A stretch of 13,543 nt of DNA from DAOTUL01 sp034437435 (lineage in GTDB: Bacteria; Chloroflexota; Anaerolineae; Aggregatilineales; Phototrophicaceae), in contig CAYQJO010000113.1 of assembly GCA_964417785.1 (NCBI GenBank), forward strand, positions 1 through 13,543, read 5' to 3'. This document shows, one piece after another, positions 1-6,584 of this stretch; position 1 is the first letter of the stretch, and the number at the start of each line of letters is the position of its first letter. The notes under the pieces were generated by a model, which worked only from the letters and a program-made list of their open reading frames with translations, was not told the DNA's origin and ran no database searches. Both the position numbers and the translations under genes were made by a program.

Positions 1-2
1 AA

Positions 3-575
3 AAAGCTGAAGAATACAAAGCAGTTATCGAAGGTAAAATCCAGAAAATCGTTGCAGAGTTCGCTGAAGGCAAGATCAGCCGGGAGCAGTTCCATGTGCT
101 GTATGAACGCTACAGCGGGCGACTGGCGATAGCCGACCACGCACTCCTCAGTGGCAACCCGGATGCCATCAGTATCGCCCAGAGCGGGCCGCCCACCATC
201 GCTGTGCGCAGTGCCTATATGGGCAAGGCGATGGGGATGCTAGTTTATCATACCCGCAGCCAGTGTATTCTCGAAACACTGGGTGAATTTGGTGTTGCCA
301 ACGAACATTACCAGATGATTCTGAACAACCCGATCAATGAACGGCGTTCGGAGAAGCTGGATGATCGTGACTGGCTGTTGTTCGTTCCGGGAGAGTTCAC
401 AGTCGTTGTGGTCCTGTTCCACAATGAGCCATCTCAGATGCAAATCCGTGAGATCGAACGGCTTCACCGCGATTTCGAGCAGGCCAACCGCCCGGTGCTG
501 GTTCAGTCCCCGGTGGACCCGGACAGGCTGGCCTATCCTTTTCTCGTTTTTGTCAAACGCTGGTCACGCAAATAG
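3..575 (+). CDS. Conserved-looking hypothetical protein, 5' end outside window
   Basis: The reading frame is open from base 3 to a TAG at 573-575, giving 191 visible residues. A GTG at 96 is an in-frame candidate start, but the codons before it (…EEYKAVIEGKIQKIVAEF…) read as good charged, helical protein, so the true start is probably before the window. The visible N-terminal part is a predicted amphipathic helix rich in Lys and Glu. The middle contains 'SGPPTIAV' and 'YMGKAMGM', followed by a hydrophobic beta-like segment 'FTVVVVLFHNEPS' and a charged helix 'IREIERLHRDFEQANR'. There is no signal peptide, membrane segment or catalytic motif that I can name. I do not recognise the family; the composition suggests a soluble cytoplasmic alpha/beta protein. 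The stop abuts the stop of the convergent rhomboid gene with no spacer. Confidence 0.75.
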   Translation, partial: KAEEYKAVIEGKIQKIVAEFAEGKISREQFHVLYERYSGRLAIADHALLSGNPDAISIAQSGPPTIAVRSAYMGKAMGMLVYHTRSQCILETLGEFGVANEHYQMILNNPINERRSEKLDDRDWLLFVPGEFTVVVVLFHNEPSQMQIREIERLHRDFEQANRPVLVQSPVDPDRLAYPFLVFVKRWSRK

Positions 576-601
576 CTATACGGCCCGTCCGGCAAAATAG
601 C
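575..601. other. Weak hairpin at convergent gene junction
   Basis: GCTAT at 575-579 pairs with ATAGC at 597-601. An inner GCC/GGC stem (583-585 with 591-593) is separated from it by a symmetric 3x3 internal loop. The hairpin spans the abutting stop codons of the two convergent genes. There is no U-tract on either side, so it is not a standard intrinsic terminator. It may be chance. Confidence 0.25.
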
Positions 602-1436
602 GTGTTACCAGGTCTTTGCGCACGAACAGAAAGATCGTAATCGCCGAGAGAAAGCCGCAGGCGTGGGCAACATAATTCACCCCGCCCAACAGTTGACCGG
701 TCTCGGCGGTTTCAAAGGTGTCCAGGATGTCGAACCCCATATAGAACAGCAGCACGATCCATGCACGAATGTTGACCAGCCAGCGCATCTGTGCGTTACC
801 TGAGCCAAACAGCGTGCGTAAACTCGTACTCAATACGCGCCAGCCCGTAACAATTCCCCACAGACAACTCATCCGTGCTGCTGGAAACAGCAGCATATAG
901 GCCCCCATGACGCCAGCGATAGCGCCGCTGGCCCCGATGCTGGGGACATCGGCTTCGTTGAATGCCAGCACGGCAAAGCCCAACGAGGCGATCATCCCGG
1001 CGAAGAGATAGAAAATCAGGTAGCGCCAGGGGCCGCAAGCATCTTCAATGCGGCGGCCAAATGCCCACAGGAAGATCATGTTGATGGTCAGATGATTGAA
1101 ATCTGAGTGCATGAATGTGCTGGTGAAGGTGGTAAAGGCTCCGATACTGACTCCCTCACGCAGAAACGACGGGCGGAAGCCATAGGTCCACACGATTTCG
1201 CGGTAGGCGAAATTGGCTTCCTGCAATTCGGTCAGGTTGATCGCGTTTATCATCTTGACAATGTGAGGGGCCTGCCATAAGGCAAAAACCAGGGTGTTGA
1301 TGGCGATCAAGGATAGGGTCATCCAGGGAAAGGTGTTGTAACGCACGGTACCTTGATCGGTGAAGGGCAGTGGCACGAACAGGGAGGTCAACAGCAGCGC
1401 CAGGATGATTTCAAGAATGACATCGAAGAGAGTCAT
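576..1436 (-). CDS. Rhomboid family intramembrane serine protease
   Basis: This 286-residue polytopic membrane protein should cleave transmembrane substrates within the cytoplasmic membrane. The rhomboid signature is complete. The HxxxN motif is H115-N119 ('NHLTIN'), a WR-type loop lies at 136-138 ('PWR'), the GxSG nucleophile motif is 'GASG' with S170, and the general-base His is H258 in 'VAHACGF'. A first hydrophobic segment at about 5-25 and another at about 38-56 precede the L1 loop region, and the remaining helices fall at about 112-128, 138-158, 168-186, 222-240 and 252-273. The Ser-His dyad is intact, so activity is expected; the substrate is unknown. It starts with ATG only three bases after the stop of the upstream TPR gene, so the two are very likely one transcript. 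A GGTGG just before the start is a weak ribosome binding site. Confidence 0.93.
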   Translation of the reverse strand: MTLFDVILEIILALLLTSLFVPLPFTDQGTVRYNTFPWMTLSLIAINTLVFALWQAPHIVKMINAINLTELQEANFAYREIVWTYGFRPSFLREGVSIGAFTTFTSTFMHSDFNHLTINMIFLWAFGRRIEDACGPWRYLIFYLFAGMIASLGFAVLAFNEADVPSIGASGAIAGVMGAYMLLFPAARMSCLWGIVTGWRVLSTSLRTLFGSGNAQMRWLVNIRAWIVLLFYMGFDILDTFETAETGQLLGGVNYVAHACGFLSAITIFLFVRKDLVTRYFAGRAV

Positions 1437-1439
1437 GGG

Positions 1440-2741
1440 CTACCACCAGAAGTCATTGGGCGGAATCGGGTCAAATAACAGACGCAGGGAGGTACTGAAC
1501 ACCAGAACGAACGCCACCAGCAGCAGAAACGTGCCGATACTACCCATCAGGTAGCGTTTCTGTTCCGGTATGATGGGAATCTCCGATGGGTTGCTGATGT
1601 TGCCGTCACGCGCAGCCTTGTGCCGGGGCGGTTTTCCTCCCAGGCGTGCCGCCAGTGGAATCTGCTGCGGTGATGAAGTCGCTGTTACCACCAGATAAGC
1701 GCCTGGAAGGGCCACAATCAGCCCGACCCAGTGCAGGAACGTCATCTGTACCAGGTCCAATCCGGCATCCTGCCACGCCAGCACCAGATAGAACAGGATA
1801 ATTGCTACCACTTCCCGCACCGCCAGCAGAACGCTACCACGTTGCCGGTCGGTCACTTCGGGCGTGTAGCTCAGCAGAATGTGGTCGGCTTCCTGGCCTT
1901 CTTCGGATGAACGGGGAGCCAGTGCCACTACCTGCCGGTAGGATTGCCGGGCTTCAACCGGCTGCCAGTTTTCGTCGCACAGTTGGGCCATGCGGAAGTG
2001 CAGTTTGTAGTCGTCGGGATAGCGTTTCAGTCCGAACGCCACCACCTGGATCGCTTTCTTAATGTTGCCGATGTCAGCGTAATGGTTGCCGATGGTCAGA
2101 ATCGCTTTCGCATCAGCGTCCGGCAGCCGGATCATTCGCTCGCTCAACATCTCCCAGTCTCCGGTGTTGTTTTCGCGCAGGGCGAAGTCCAGGGCCGTCA
2201 GGTAGACGGTGACGGAGCGAGTTCCGGCGTTAATCGCTCGCCAGATAAGGGTTTTGGCGTCATCCAGATACCCAAGCTGCACCAGAGTCGTCACGGCACC
2301 GCGAATGGCTTCTGGCTCATCCGGTTTGACCTCAAGCACCTGCACCCACTGCTCGATGGCGTCTTCGTCGTCGCCGCGCTCCTGGAGTTGTCGCGCTTTT
2401 TTCAGCCGTGCCATCATGGCCTTTTGCTGCGCCAGGGTGGGCGTTTTCGCTTTTTTCTCTTCAACGGGTGGTGCGGTGAAGGGGTTGGTATGGGTGAGTT
2501 TATCCTGGAGTTTTTGCTGAAGCGTCTGCGCCCTGGGGTTATGGGGGTTGATCTTGAGCGCCTGTTCGACGCAGTGCAGCTTGCGGGCCGGTTCGGTATA
2601 GGTACGCGACAGCCACAGCCATGCCTGATCGTTATCTGGCTGCTGGCGAAGCGACGAGATGAGGAGCCGCTGACCAGTCGCGACATCTTTGTTGTCGCGG
2701 ATGGCGCGGACACCCTGACGGTAAAGGGTCTGTGCATCCAT
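1440..2741 (-). CDS. TPR-repeat protein with C-terminal membrane anchor
   Basis: The protein has 433 residues. The N-terminal part (about 1-80) and the region from about 115 to 280 are helical and read as tetratricopeptide-like repeats, for example 'DQAWLWLSRTYTEPARK' and 'AEALxxNPxNPRA'-like turns such as 'ALKINPHNPRAQ' and 'LEVKPDEPEAI'. TPR repeats mediate protein-protein contacts. A charged, Lys-rich linker lies at about 80-113. Three strongly hydrophobic segments follow at about 303-323, 333-354 and 398-421, with a basic loop between the last two, so the TPR part is tethered to the membrane. No catalytic motif is seen. The gene starts with ATG at 2741 with no clear Shine-Dalgarno sequence. 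It is the first gene of a pair with the rhomboid protease, so it may bring partners or substrates to that enzyme; that is inference only. Confidence 0.85.
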   Translation of the reverse strand: MDAQTLYRQGVRAIRDNKDVATGQRLLISSLRQQPDNDQAWLWLSRTYTEPARKLHCVEQALKINPHNPRAQTLQQKLQDKLTHTNPFTAPPVEEKKAKTPTLAQQKAMMARLKKARQLQERGDDEDAIEQWVQVLEVKPDEPEAIRGAVTTLVQLGYLDDAKTLIWRAINAGTRSVTVYLTALDFALRENNTGDWEMLSERMIRLPDADAKAILTIGNHYADIGNIKKAIQVVAFGLKRYPDDYKLHFRMAQLCDENWQPVEARQSYRQVVALAPRSSEEGQEADHILLSYTPEVTDRQRGSVLLAVREVVAIILFYLVLAWQDAGLDLVQMTFLHWVGLIVALPGAYLVVTATSSPQQIPLAARLGGKPPRHKAARDGNISNPSEIPIIPEQKRYLMGSIGTFLLLVAFVLVFSTSLRLLFDPIPPNDFWW

Positions 2742-2764
2742 GAGCGTTTACAGGTTTTTTACAT

Positions 2765-2770
2765 ATTATA
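2765..2770 (-). promoter_or_regulatory. Candidate -10 box for the TPR-rhomboid operon
   Basis: A perfect TATAAT on the minus strand lies 23 bases before the TPR start codon, implying a leader of about 17 bases. No good -35 is present at the usual spacing (the best is a poor TTCGCG). Confidence 0.45.
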
Positions 2771-2794
2771 GGGGGTTTTGGCAGCGCGAAGCGT

Positions 2795-2800
2795 TATAAT
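2795..2800 (+). promoter_or_regulatory. Candidate -10 box for the DUF554 gene
   Basis: A perfect TATAAT on the plus strand lies 32 bases before the ATG at 2833. The only -35-like hexamer, TTGGCA at 2778-2783, is 11 bases away, which is too close, so any sigma-70 promoter here has a weak -35. It is divergent from the minus-strand -10 box 24 bases away. Confidence 0.45.
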
Positions 2801-2832
2801 CCTTGACGTTTTTGTCAGGATTCAACGACATT

Positions 2833-3579
2833 ATGCGCGGCACAATTCTCAATATCATCACGGTTGCCCTGGGCAGCACCCTGGGAATCGTCATCGGCAG
2901 TCGTTTGTCCGACCGTATCCAGGAGTCGGTTGTTACTGGGCTGGGTCTGGTGACACTTTATGTGGGCATCAGTAACGCTGGCGAGACCGGCAATGTGGTC
3001 ATTCCATTGTTGAGCATCGCTTTCGGCGTCATCATCGGTGAGCTATTGCGGATCGATGTGGCGTTGGAGAATCTGGCCGGTTGGTTGCAATCACGCTTTG
3101 CCGGTGGATCATCCGCTGCCGGTGATGCCGCTGACGATCCGCGTCAGCGCTTCATCACCGGCTTTGTGACGGCCAGTCTGGTGTTTTGTGTGGGACCGCT
3201 CACCTTTCTCGGCTCGATTCAGGATGGCATGGGCCTCGCCATCGGTTTCGAGCAGTTGGCGATCAAGAGTGTGCTGGACGGTTTCGCTTCGATGGCGTTT
3301 GCCGCCAGTTTCGGCGTCGGCGTGGCTTTCAGCATTCTGACGATCATCGTGGTACAGGGCGGGCTGGCACTGATGGGCAGCCTCGTCGGGACATTTATGT
3401 CCGATCCGATGATCGCCGAGATGACATCAACCGGCGGCCTGCTGTTGATCGGTCTGGCGCTGGTGCTGCTGGACATCAAGAAGCCGCGCATCGCCAACTT
3501 TCTGCCGGCGCTGCTCATTGCTCCGCTGCTGGTCCTGATGGCGGAGGCGGTCGGGATCAATATTTATCCGTTCCGGTGA
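2833..3579 (+). CDS. DUF554 family membrane protein (YqgA/YdfK type)
   Basis: This 248-residue integral membrane protein is of unknown biochemical function; members have been described as possible transporters, without firm proof. The family hallmarks are clear. The N-terminus is 'MRGTILNIITVALGS', the central block is 'RFITGF…SLVFCVGP' (about 106-122) followed by 'GSIQDG', then 'KSVLDGFASMAFA' (145-157), and the C-terminal 'ANFLPALL' (221-228). There are about seven hydrophobic segments. The frame is open upstream to a TTG at 2803, but the family N-terminus and an AGGA 12 bases upstream favour the ATG at 2833. It is transcribed divergently from the TPR gene and stands alone; the next gene has its own promoter-like sequence. 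Its length matches the usual 220-250 residues. Confidence 0.92.
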   Translation: MRGTILNIITVALGSTLGIVIGSRLSDRIQESVVTGLGLVTLYVGISNAGETGNVVIPLLSIAFGVIIGELLRIDVALENLAGWLQSRFAGGSSAAGDAADDPRQRFITGFVTASLVFCVGPLTFLGSIQDGMGLAIGFEQLAIKSVLDGFASMAFAASFGVGVAFSILTIIVVQGGLALMGSLVGTFMSDPMIAEMTSTGGLLLIGLALVLLDIKKPRIANFLPALLIAPLLVLMAEAVGINIYPFR

Positions 3580-3580
3580 T

Positions 3581-3609
3581 GGTATACTGGTTGGGTAGAC
3601 TGTTATACC
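3581..3609 (+). promoter_or_regulatory. Candidate promoter and inverted repeat before the Uma2 gene
   Basis: TATACT at 3583-3588 could serve as a -10 box with a start near 3595. It lies inside an inverted repeat, GGTATA (3581-3586) and TATACC (3604-3609), separated by 17 bases. The repeat could be an operator or chance. No convincing -35 is seen. Confidence 0.3.
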
Positions 3610-3624
3610 CGTCGAGGGACAATC

Positions 3625-4209
3625 ATGGTTGAATCAGCTATCAGAGTTGTAACCACCGATGAGTTTGACTCCATTGTGCAGGATAATCACGAACGCCTGC
3701 TTGAACTGGTGCATGGGGAGGTGGTAGAAAAGATGCCAACCGAGGCGCACGGTAAACTGGCGGCCCTGATCGCATATTTCTTCCTGGCATTTATTCGTCC
3801 ACGCGGCATCAAGGCCCATGTAGGGGTCGAAGTGCGCCATCAGTTGCCCGGTGACCGCTACAACAGCCGTCTGCCCGATGTCTCGGTTCGTCTCAGCGAT
3901 TCACCGCCGGTGGATTCGGGGCCGGTCCTGGTGTTCCCCGATCTGGCGGTTGAAATCCAATCTCCCGATGACCGCCCCCACCAGATGCGTCAGAAGGGCC
4001 TGCACTATCTGCAAAATGGTTCGCGCCTGGTGTGGTTGGTGTATACACAGGGGGTGGAGGTCTGTACATTGGACGCGGCAAGCAATCTGGTGATTGAGAC
4101 ATTCGGATACGACGCTGTGCTGACTGGTGGCGATGTTCTGCCGGGATTCGAGCTGCCAGTCAGCGCGTTGTTCGATCAAGGCAGTTCGCCCATGACCAGC
4201 AGCACATAA
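3625..4209 (+). CDS. Uma2 family endonuclease-like protein (DUF820)
   Basis: This 194-residue protein belongs to the Uma2/DUF820 family with a PD-(D/E)XK nuclease fold. These genes are abundant and often solitary in cyanobacteria and Chloroflexota, and their cellular role is mostly unproven. Visible family features are the N-terminal 'ELVHGEVVEKMP' strand pair, an E40/H42 helix region ('TEAHGKLA'), the 'RLPDVSV' strand with D85, the 'DLAVEIQSPDD' strand with E110, K124 in the following helix, and the 'RLVWLVY' strand. The ExK lysine is replaced by Gln112, as happens in this family, where the helix Lys may take its place. The ATG is preceded by GAGGG at 3614-3618 with 6-base spacing. The last 34 bases overlap the end of the convergent minus-strand gene, and a 6-bp hairpin follows the stop. 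Confidence 0.85.
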   Translation: MVESAIRVVTTDEFDSIVQDNHERLLELVHGEVVEKMPTEAHGKLAALIAYFFLAFIRPRGIKAHVGVEVRHQLPGDRYNSRLPDVSVRLSDSPPVDSGPVLVFPDLAVEIQSPDDRPHQMRQKGLHYLQNGSRLVWLVYTQGVEVCTLDAASNLVIETFGYDAVLTGGDVLPGFELPVSALFDQGSSPMTSST

Positions 4210-5321
4210 TCACCGCTCGTGTTGCGAGCGATGTTGGTCAGTTCCAGTCTCATGATGTCCGTGCTGCCCGGATTCAGGCGCAGTCCGGCGTCGAAGCGGT
4301 CGCCGCTGATGCGGTCCCCATCGCTGAACACAATACTCGTTCGTGCCAGACCGGGTACATCGGCACAATCGCGTAACCCGGCGTCATCACATGCCTGATC
4401 GATCTGGTACCACCGGATAACCGGATCAATACGGCTGCGATTGCCGACCATATACACCAGCGTATCAATCGAGACGGCTCGCGGTCCCTGGCGGATGTCG
4501 ATCTCGCCAATCGGGTTCTCGTCGGAGAGACTCAACCCCTCCACCACCAGGACATATCGCCCGGATGCTCCATCCACACTGCCGACCGTCAGTGCCAATC
4601 CTTCGGCGGTGCCACCGGAATCGTTCACGATGATGCGTGCGCCGTGCTGGTCGTCGGTGTGAGTGTGTTCGATGGCGGGGGGAAGTGTCAGCCGGTCACC
4701 TTGCATGAAACGCGCACTGTTGTTGCACTGCTCCACCGCCTCCACCTGCTCCTGGAGAAAGATTTCGGAGCGGATGACCGGCTCAAAATCACCGAGTCCG
4801 TACACCGAAACCCGGTATTCGTCGGCATGGAGGGGAAAGCGCATCCAGACGGCACTGGTGGCGATGATCTCACCACAGCGGAATGTGACATCGGTGCGGT
4901 CGTCGCTGCGCGATGCCGCCGATTCCAGCAGTTCCAGCGTCAGTGCATAGCTGCCAGCAGTGGCACCGTTCTCATTGCCGACCCGTGTGGCGACAATCAC
5001 ATACGCCCCGGTCGCCGGGATGACGTAGTTCAACTCGGCGATCTGGTTGGGTTGGGCTTCGCCTTCGGTGTCGCTGCGGACAACGATTTCCAGCGATCCA
5101 TCGCTGATACCGATCAGCGGTGCCAGACCATCCGCCGCTTCCATACGGACCCGGATCACATCACCGGCGTTAGCATTGAAGCGCCAGTGATCGAAAAAAT
5201 CGTCGCCAGTGATAGTATCGACAACGGTCTCACCGTAGTTGATATTGGATTGTGTGACCTGGGCCATGACGGGAACCAGCATGAAGATCACCAGCAGAGC
5301 AAAAAGAGCAATTCGTCGCAC
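4176..5321 (-). CDS. Secreted protein with PPC-like repeats
   Basis: The protein has 381 residues. It starts with a clear signal peptide, 'MRRIALFALLVIFMLVPVMA', with likely cleavage before Q21. The mature part reads as about three tandem beta-sandwich units resembling bacterial pre-peptidase C-terminal (PPC) domains. The first (about 28-131) is typical, with 'DHWRFNANAGDVIRVRM' and a closing 'GSYALTLELL'. The second (about 145-262) ends in 'GRYVLVVEG' and the third (about 265-378) in 'GDYVLLVMGEL'. No enzyme domain is attached, so it may be an extracellular binding or surface protein. The start is GTG at 5319-5321 with GGGAG 7 bases upstream. A terminator separates it from rplL, but read-through could still supply it. 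Its 3' end overlaps the convergent Uma2 gene by 34 bases. Confidence 0.8.
   Translation of the reverse strand: MRRIALFALLVIFMLVPVMAQVTQSNINYGETVVDTITGDDFFDHWRFNANAGDVIRVRMEAADGLAPLIGISDGSLEIVVRSDTEGEAQPNQIAELNYVIPATGAYVIVATRVGNENGATAGSYALTLELLESAASRSDDRTDVTFRCGEIIATSAVWMRFPLHADEYRVSVYGLGDFEPVIRSEIFLQEQVEAVEQCNNSARFMQGDRLTLPPAIEHTHTDDQHGARIIVNDSGGTAEGLALTVGSVDGASGRYVLVVEGLSLSDENPIGEIDIRQGPRAVSIDTLVYMVGNRSRIDPVIRWYQIDQACDDAGLRDCADVPGLARTSIVFSDGDRISGDRFDAGLRLNPGSTDIMRLELTNIARNTSGDYVLLVMGELP
4214..4230. other. Hairpin after the Uma2 stop codon
   Basis: CGCTCG (4214-4219) and CGAGCG (4225-4230) form a perfect 6-bp stem with a 5-base loop, starting four bases after the Uma2 stop and inside the 3' coding end of the convergent gene. 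There is no U-tract, so intrinsic termination is doubtful. Confidence 0.35.
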
Positions 5322-5355
5322 GATCCGTCTCCCGGTTTTTTCCCTATTCTAATGC

Positions 5356-5382
5356 AAAAGGCGCGGATTGTGTCCGCGCCTT
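5356..5382 (-). terminator. Rho-independent terminator after rplL
   Basis: On the minus strand a perfect 10-bp stem (AAGGCGCGGA with TCCGCGCCTT, 5-base loop, 5358-5382) is followed by TTTT (5359-5356; the run's first two bases double as the stem end). It lies 27 bases past the rplL stop and is the expected end of the rplJ-rplL transcript. The plus-strand side has no U-tract. Confidence 0.88.
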
Positions 5383-5408
5383 GTGAGAAATCGCTGGATA
5401 GCGTGCTG

Positions 5409-5798
5409 CTATTTGACCTCGACCTTTGCACCGGCCTCTTCCAGAGCCTTCTTGGCGTCCTCAGCAGCGTCTTTGCTGACCTGCTCGACGACTGTCGCCG
5501 GAGCGCCTTCCACCAGTTCCTTCGCCTCTTTCAGGCCCAGGCTGGTGAGCGAACGGACCGCCTTAATGACGTTGATCTTCTTCGGACCCACATCCGCCAG
5601 AACCACGTCGAACTCGGTCTGCTCCTCAACTTCTTCAGCCGCAGCCGCTTCGGCGGGCATGGCACCGGCCATCATCATCATGCCGCCACCTGCCGCAGCA
5701 GTGACGCCCCATTTTTCCTCCAGCAAGGTCTTCAGTTCGGAGGCTTCCAGAATGGTCAGGCTACTGAGATCTTCTACCAGTTTTTCGAGATCAGCCAT
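5409..5798 (-). CDS. rplL: 50S ribosomal protein L7/L12
   Basis: This 129-residue protein forms the ribosomal stalk dimers that bind L10 and recruit translation GTPases. The N-terminal dimerisation domain covers about 1-35, followed by a flexible hinge (about 36-60) and the C-terminal factor-binding domain, with the conserved 'KKINVIKAVR' and 'GLKEAKELVEGAP' helices. The length is normal. The hinge holds four consecutive Met residues (40-43) after a Gly run, which is unusual among the Ala, Gly and Glu expected there. The ATG at 5798 has AAAGGA 9 bases upstream. It follows rplJ by 35 bases on the same transcript, and a strong terminator lies just downstream. rpoB does not follow, unlike in many bacteria. 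Confidence 0.98.
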   Translation of the reverse strand: MADLEKLVEDLSSLTILEASELKTLLEEKWGVTAAAGGGMMMMAGAMPAEAAAAEEVEEQTEFDVVLADVGPKKINVIKAVRSLTSLGLKEAKELVEGAPATVVEQVSKDAAEDAKKALEEAGAKVEVK

Positions 5799-5833
5799 GA
5801 TCGTATGTCCTTTCAGAAATGTTGTCGAACAGG

Positions 5834-6388
5834 TTATGCGGCTTCGCCGTCGTCGTCACTGTTGTTGTCGTCCAGGTACGCCTGAATAACATTGACCACC
5901 TGACCTGTCGCTGCACTCAGTACAGTGACAAGACCGGTCGCCGGTGAAACGATCAGCCCTGCGATCTGGGACCGCAGTTCGTCCAATGTGGGGAGCTTGG
6001 AAACAGTCTCAACCCTGCTTGGGTCGAGAATGTCACCGGTCATCACACCACCGGTTACAGTGGCCTTTTCCGGATTATCCAGTTCCTTGACGAAATCCAG
6101 GACGGCTTTTGCCACGCCGGGCAGGTTTTCCAGCCCGAAAGCGACTGCCGTCGGTCCTTGAAGTAAATTATCTGGAACGGGCCAGCCCTGGCTCTGAAGC
6201 GCTTTGGTAAACAGGGTGTTTTTAGTCACCATATATTGACCTTCAGCTTCACGAATTTTGGCTCGCAGGTCCTGTGTTTGTTTCACGGTCATACCGCGAT
6301 ACTGAATCACCACAAAGCCGTTCGTTTGCTCCAGCAGACCAGTGTACTGGGCCACCAGGTCTTCCTTGCGTTCCCGACTGATAGCCAA
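5834..6388 (-). CDS. rplJ: 50S ribosomal protein L10
   Basis: This 184-residue protein is the stalk base that binds 23S rRNA and carries the L7/L12 dimers. The conserved N-terminus 'MAISRERKEDLV' fixes the start, and family blocks are seen at 'VVIQYRGMTV' (26-35), 'VTKNTLFTKAL' (54-64) and 'LQGPTAVAF' (76-84). The C-terminal helix that holds L7/L12 ends in an acidic tail, 'DDNNSDDDGEAA'. The start codon is TTG (6386-6388) with a near-perfect Shine-Dalgarno AAAGGAGGT (6396-6404). The gene is first in rplJ-rplL and is preceded by a leader with a hairpin and an attenuator-like terminator, so L10-L12 autoregulation is expected. The genes usually upstream (rplK, rplA) are not here; an unrelated dehydrogenase is. 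Confidence 0.97.
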   Translation of the reverse strand: MAISRERKEDLVAQYTGLLEQTNGFVVIQYRGMTVKQTQDLRAKIREAEGQYMVTKNTLFTKALQSQGWPVPDNLLQGPTAVAFGLENLPGVAKAVLDFVKELDNPEKATVTGGVMTGDILDPSRVETVSKLPTLDELRSQIAGLIVSPATGLVTVLSAATGQVVNVIQAYLDDNNSDDDGEAA

Positions 6389-6395
6389 GAGGCCT

Positions 6396-6547
6396 ACCTC
6401 CTTTCTATGCGGGAGAATGAAAAAAAGCGGCCCGCAGAATGCGCAAAGGCCGCCACAAGTATCATGTGTGGTTGGGTCCTTTACCTCGGCAGGAAATTAA
6501 GAGCGGAATGCTCACCTGCTGTCTGCAGTAAGGTCGCTCGAATTGTG
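6396..6547 (-). promoter_or_regulatory. Ribosomal protein L10 leader (autoregulatory RNA)
   Basis: The transcript leader upstream of rplJ is about 150 bases. Its core hairpin has an outer ACCT/AGGT pair (6534-6531 with 6486-6483), then GCAGG/CCTGC (6519-6515 with 6493-6489), a very asymmetric internal loop (T against TTAATTT), and an apical GAGC/GCTC stem (6513-6510 with 6504-6501). The strand 'TTAATTTCCTGCCGAGG' resembles the conserved part of known L10 leaders (Rfam family L10_leader), as I remember it. A second hairpin, CCACA/TGTGG (6471-6467 with 6457-6453), abuts the terminator. In Bacillus subtilis the L10-L12 complex binds this kind of leader and promotes termination; the same logic is inferred here. 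Confidence 0.75.
6420..6453 (-). terminator. Attenuator-type intrinsic terminator in rplJ leader
   Basis: On the minus strand GCGGCC (6453-6448) pairs with GGCCGC (6432-6427). An inner CGC/GCG stem closes an ATTCT loop, and seven T residues follow (6426-6420). It lies between the rplJ promoter and the rplJ ribosome binding site, so it would stop transcription before the gene unless an alternative structure forms. Confidence 0.82.
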
Positions 6548-6553
6548 CAGCGA

Positions 6554-6581
6554 ATTATAACCGCCGGTTGCGTTCTGTCAA
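6554..6581 (-). promoter_or_regulatory. Sigma-70 type promoter of rplJ-rplL
   Basis: On the minus strand a consensus TTGACA (6581-6576) and a consensus TATAAT (6559-6554) are separated by 16 bases. A second, overlapping -35-like TTGACC lies at 6588-6583. The predicted start is near 6547. The promoter begins right at the stop codon of the upstream dehydrogenase gene. Confidence 0.85.
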
Positions 6582-6584
6582 CGG

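Noticed and set aside
575..601. Terminator for the first gene
   Set aside because: The hairpin has a weak AU stem with internal loops and no U-tract on either strand, so it was kept only as a low-confidence structure.
1944..2771. 275-residue plus-strand reading frame
   Set aside because: It is antisense to the TPR gene, with no family motif and atypical composition.
2803..2832. TTG start giving ten extra residues on the DUF554 protein
   Set aside because: The family N-terminus fits the ATG at 2833, and this stretch is needed as leader between the -10 box and the ribosome binding site.
4644..5885. 413-residue plus-strand reading frame
   Set aside because: It runs antisense through the secreted PPC-like gene, the terminator, rplL and into rplJ. 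It is a shadow frame rich in His, Arg and Ser.
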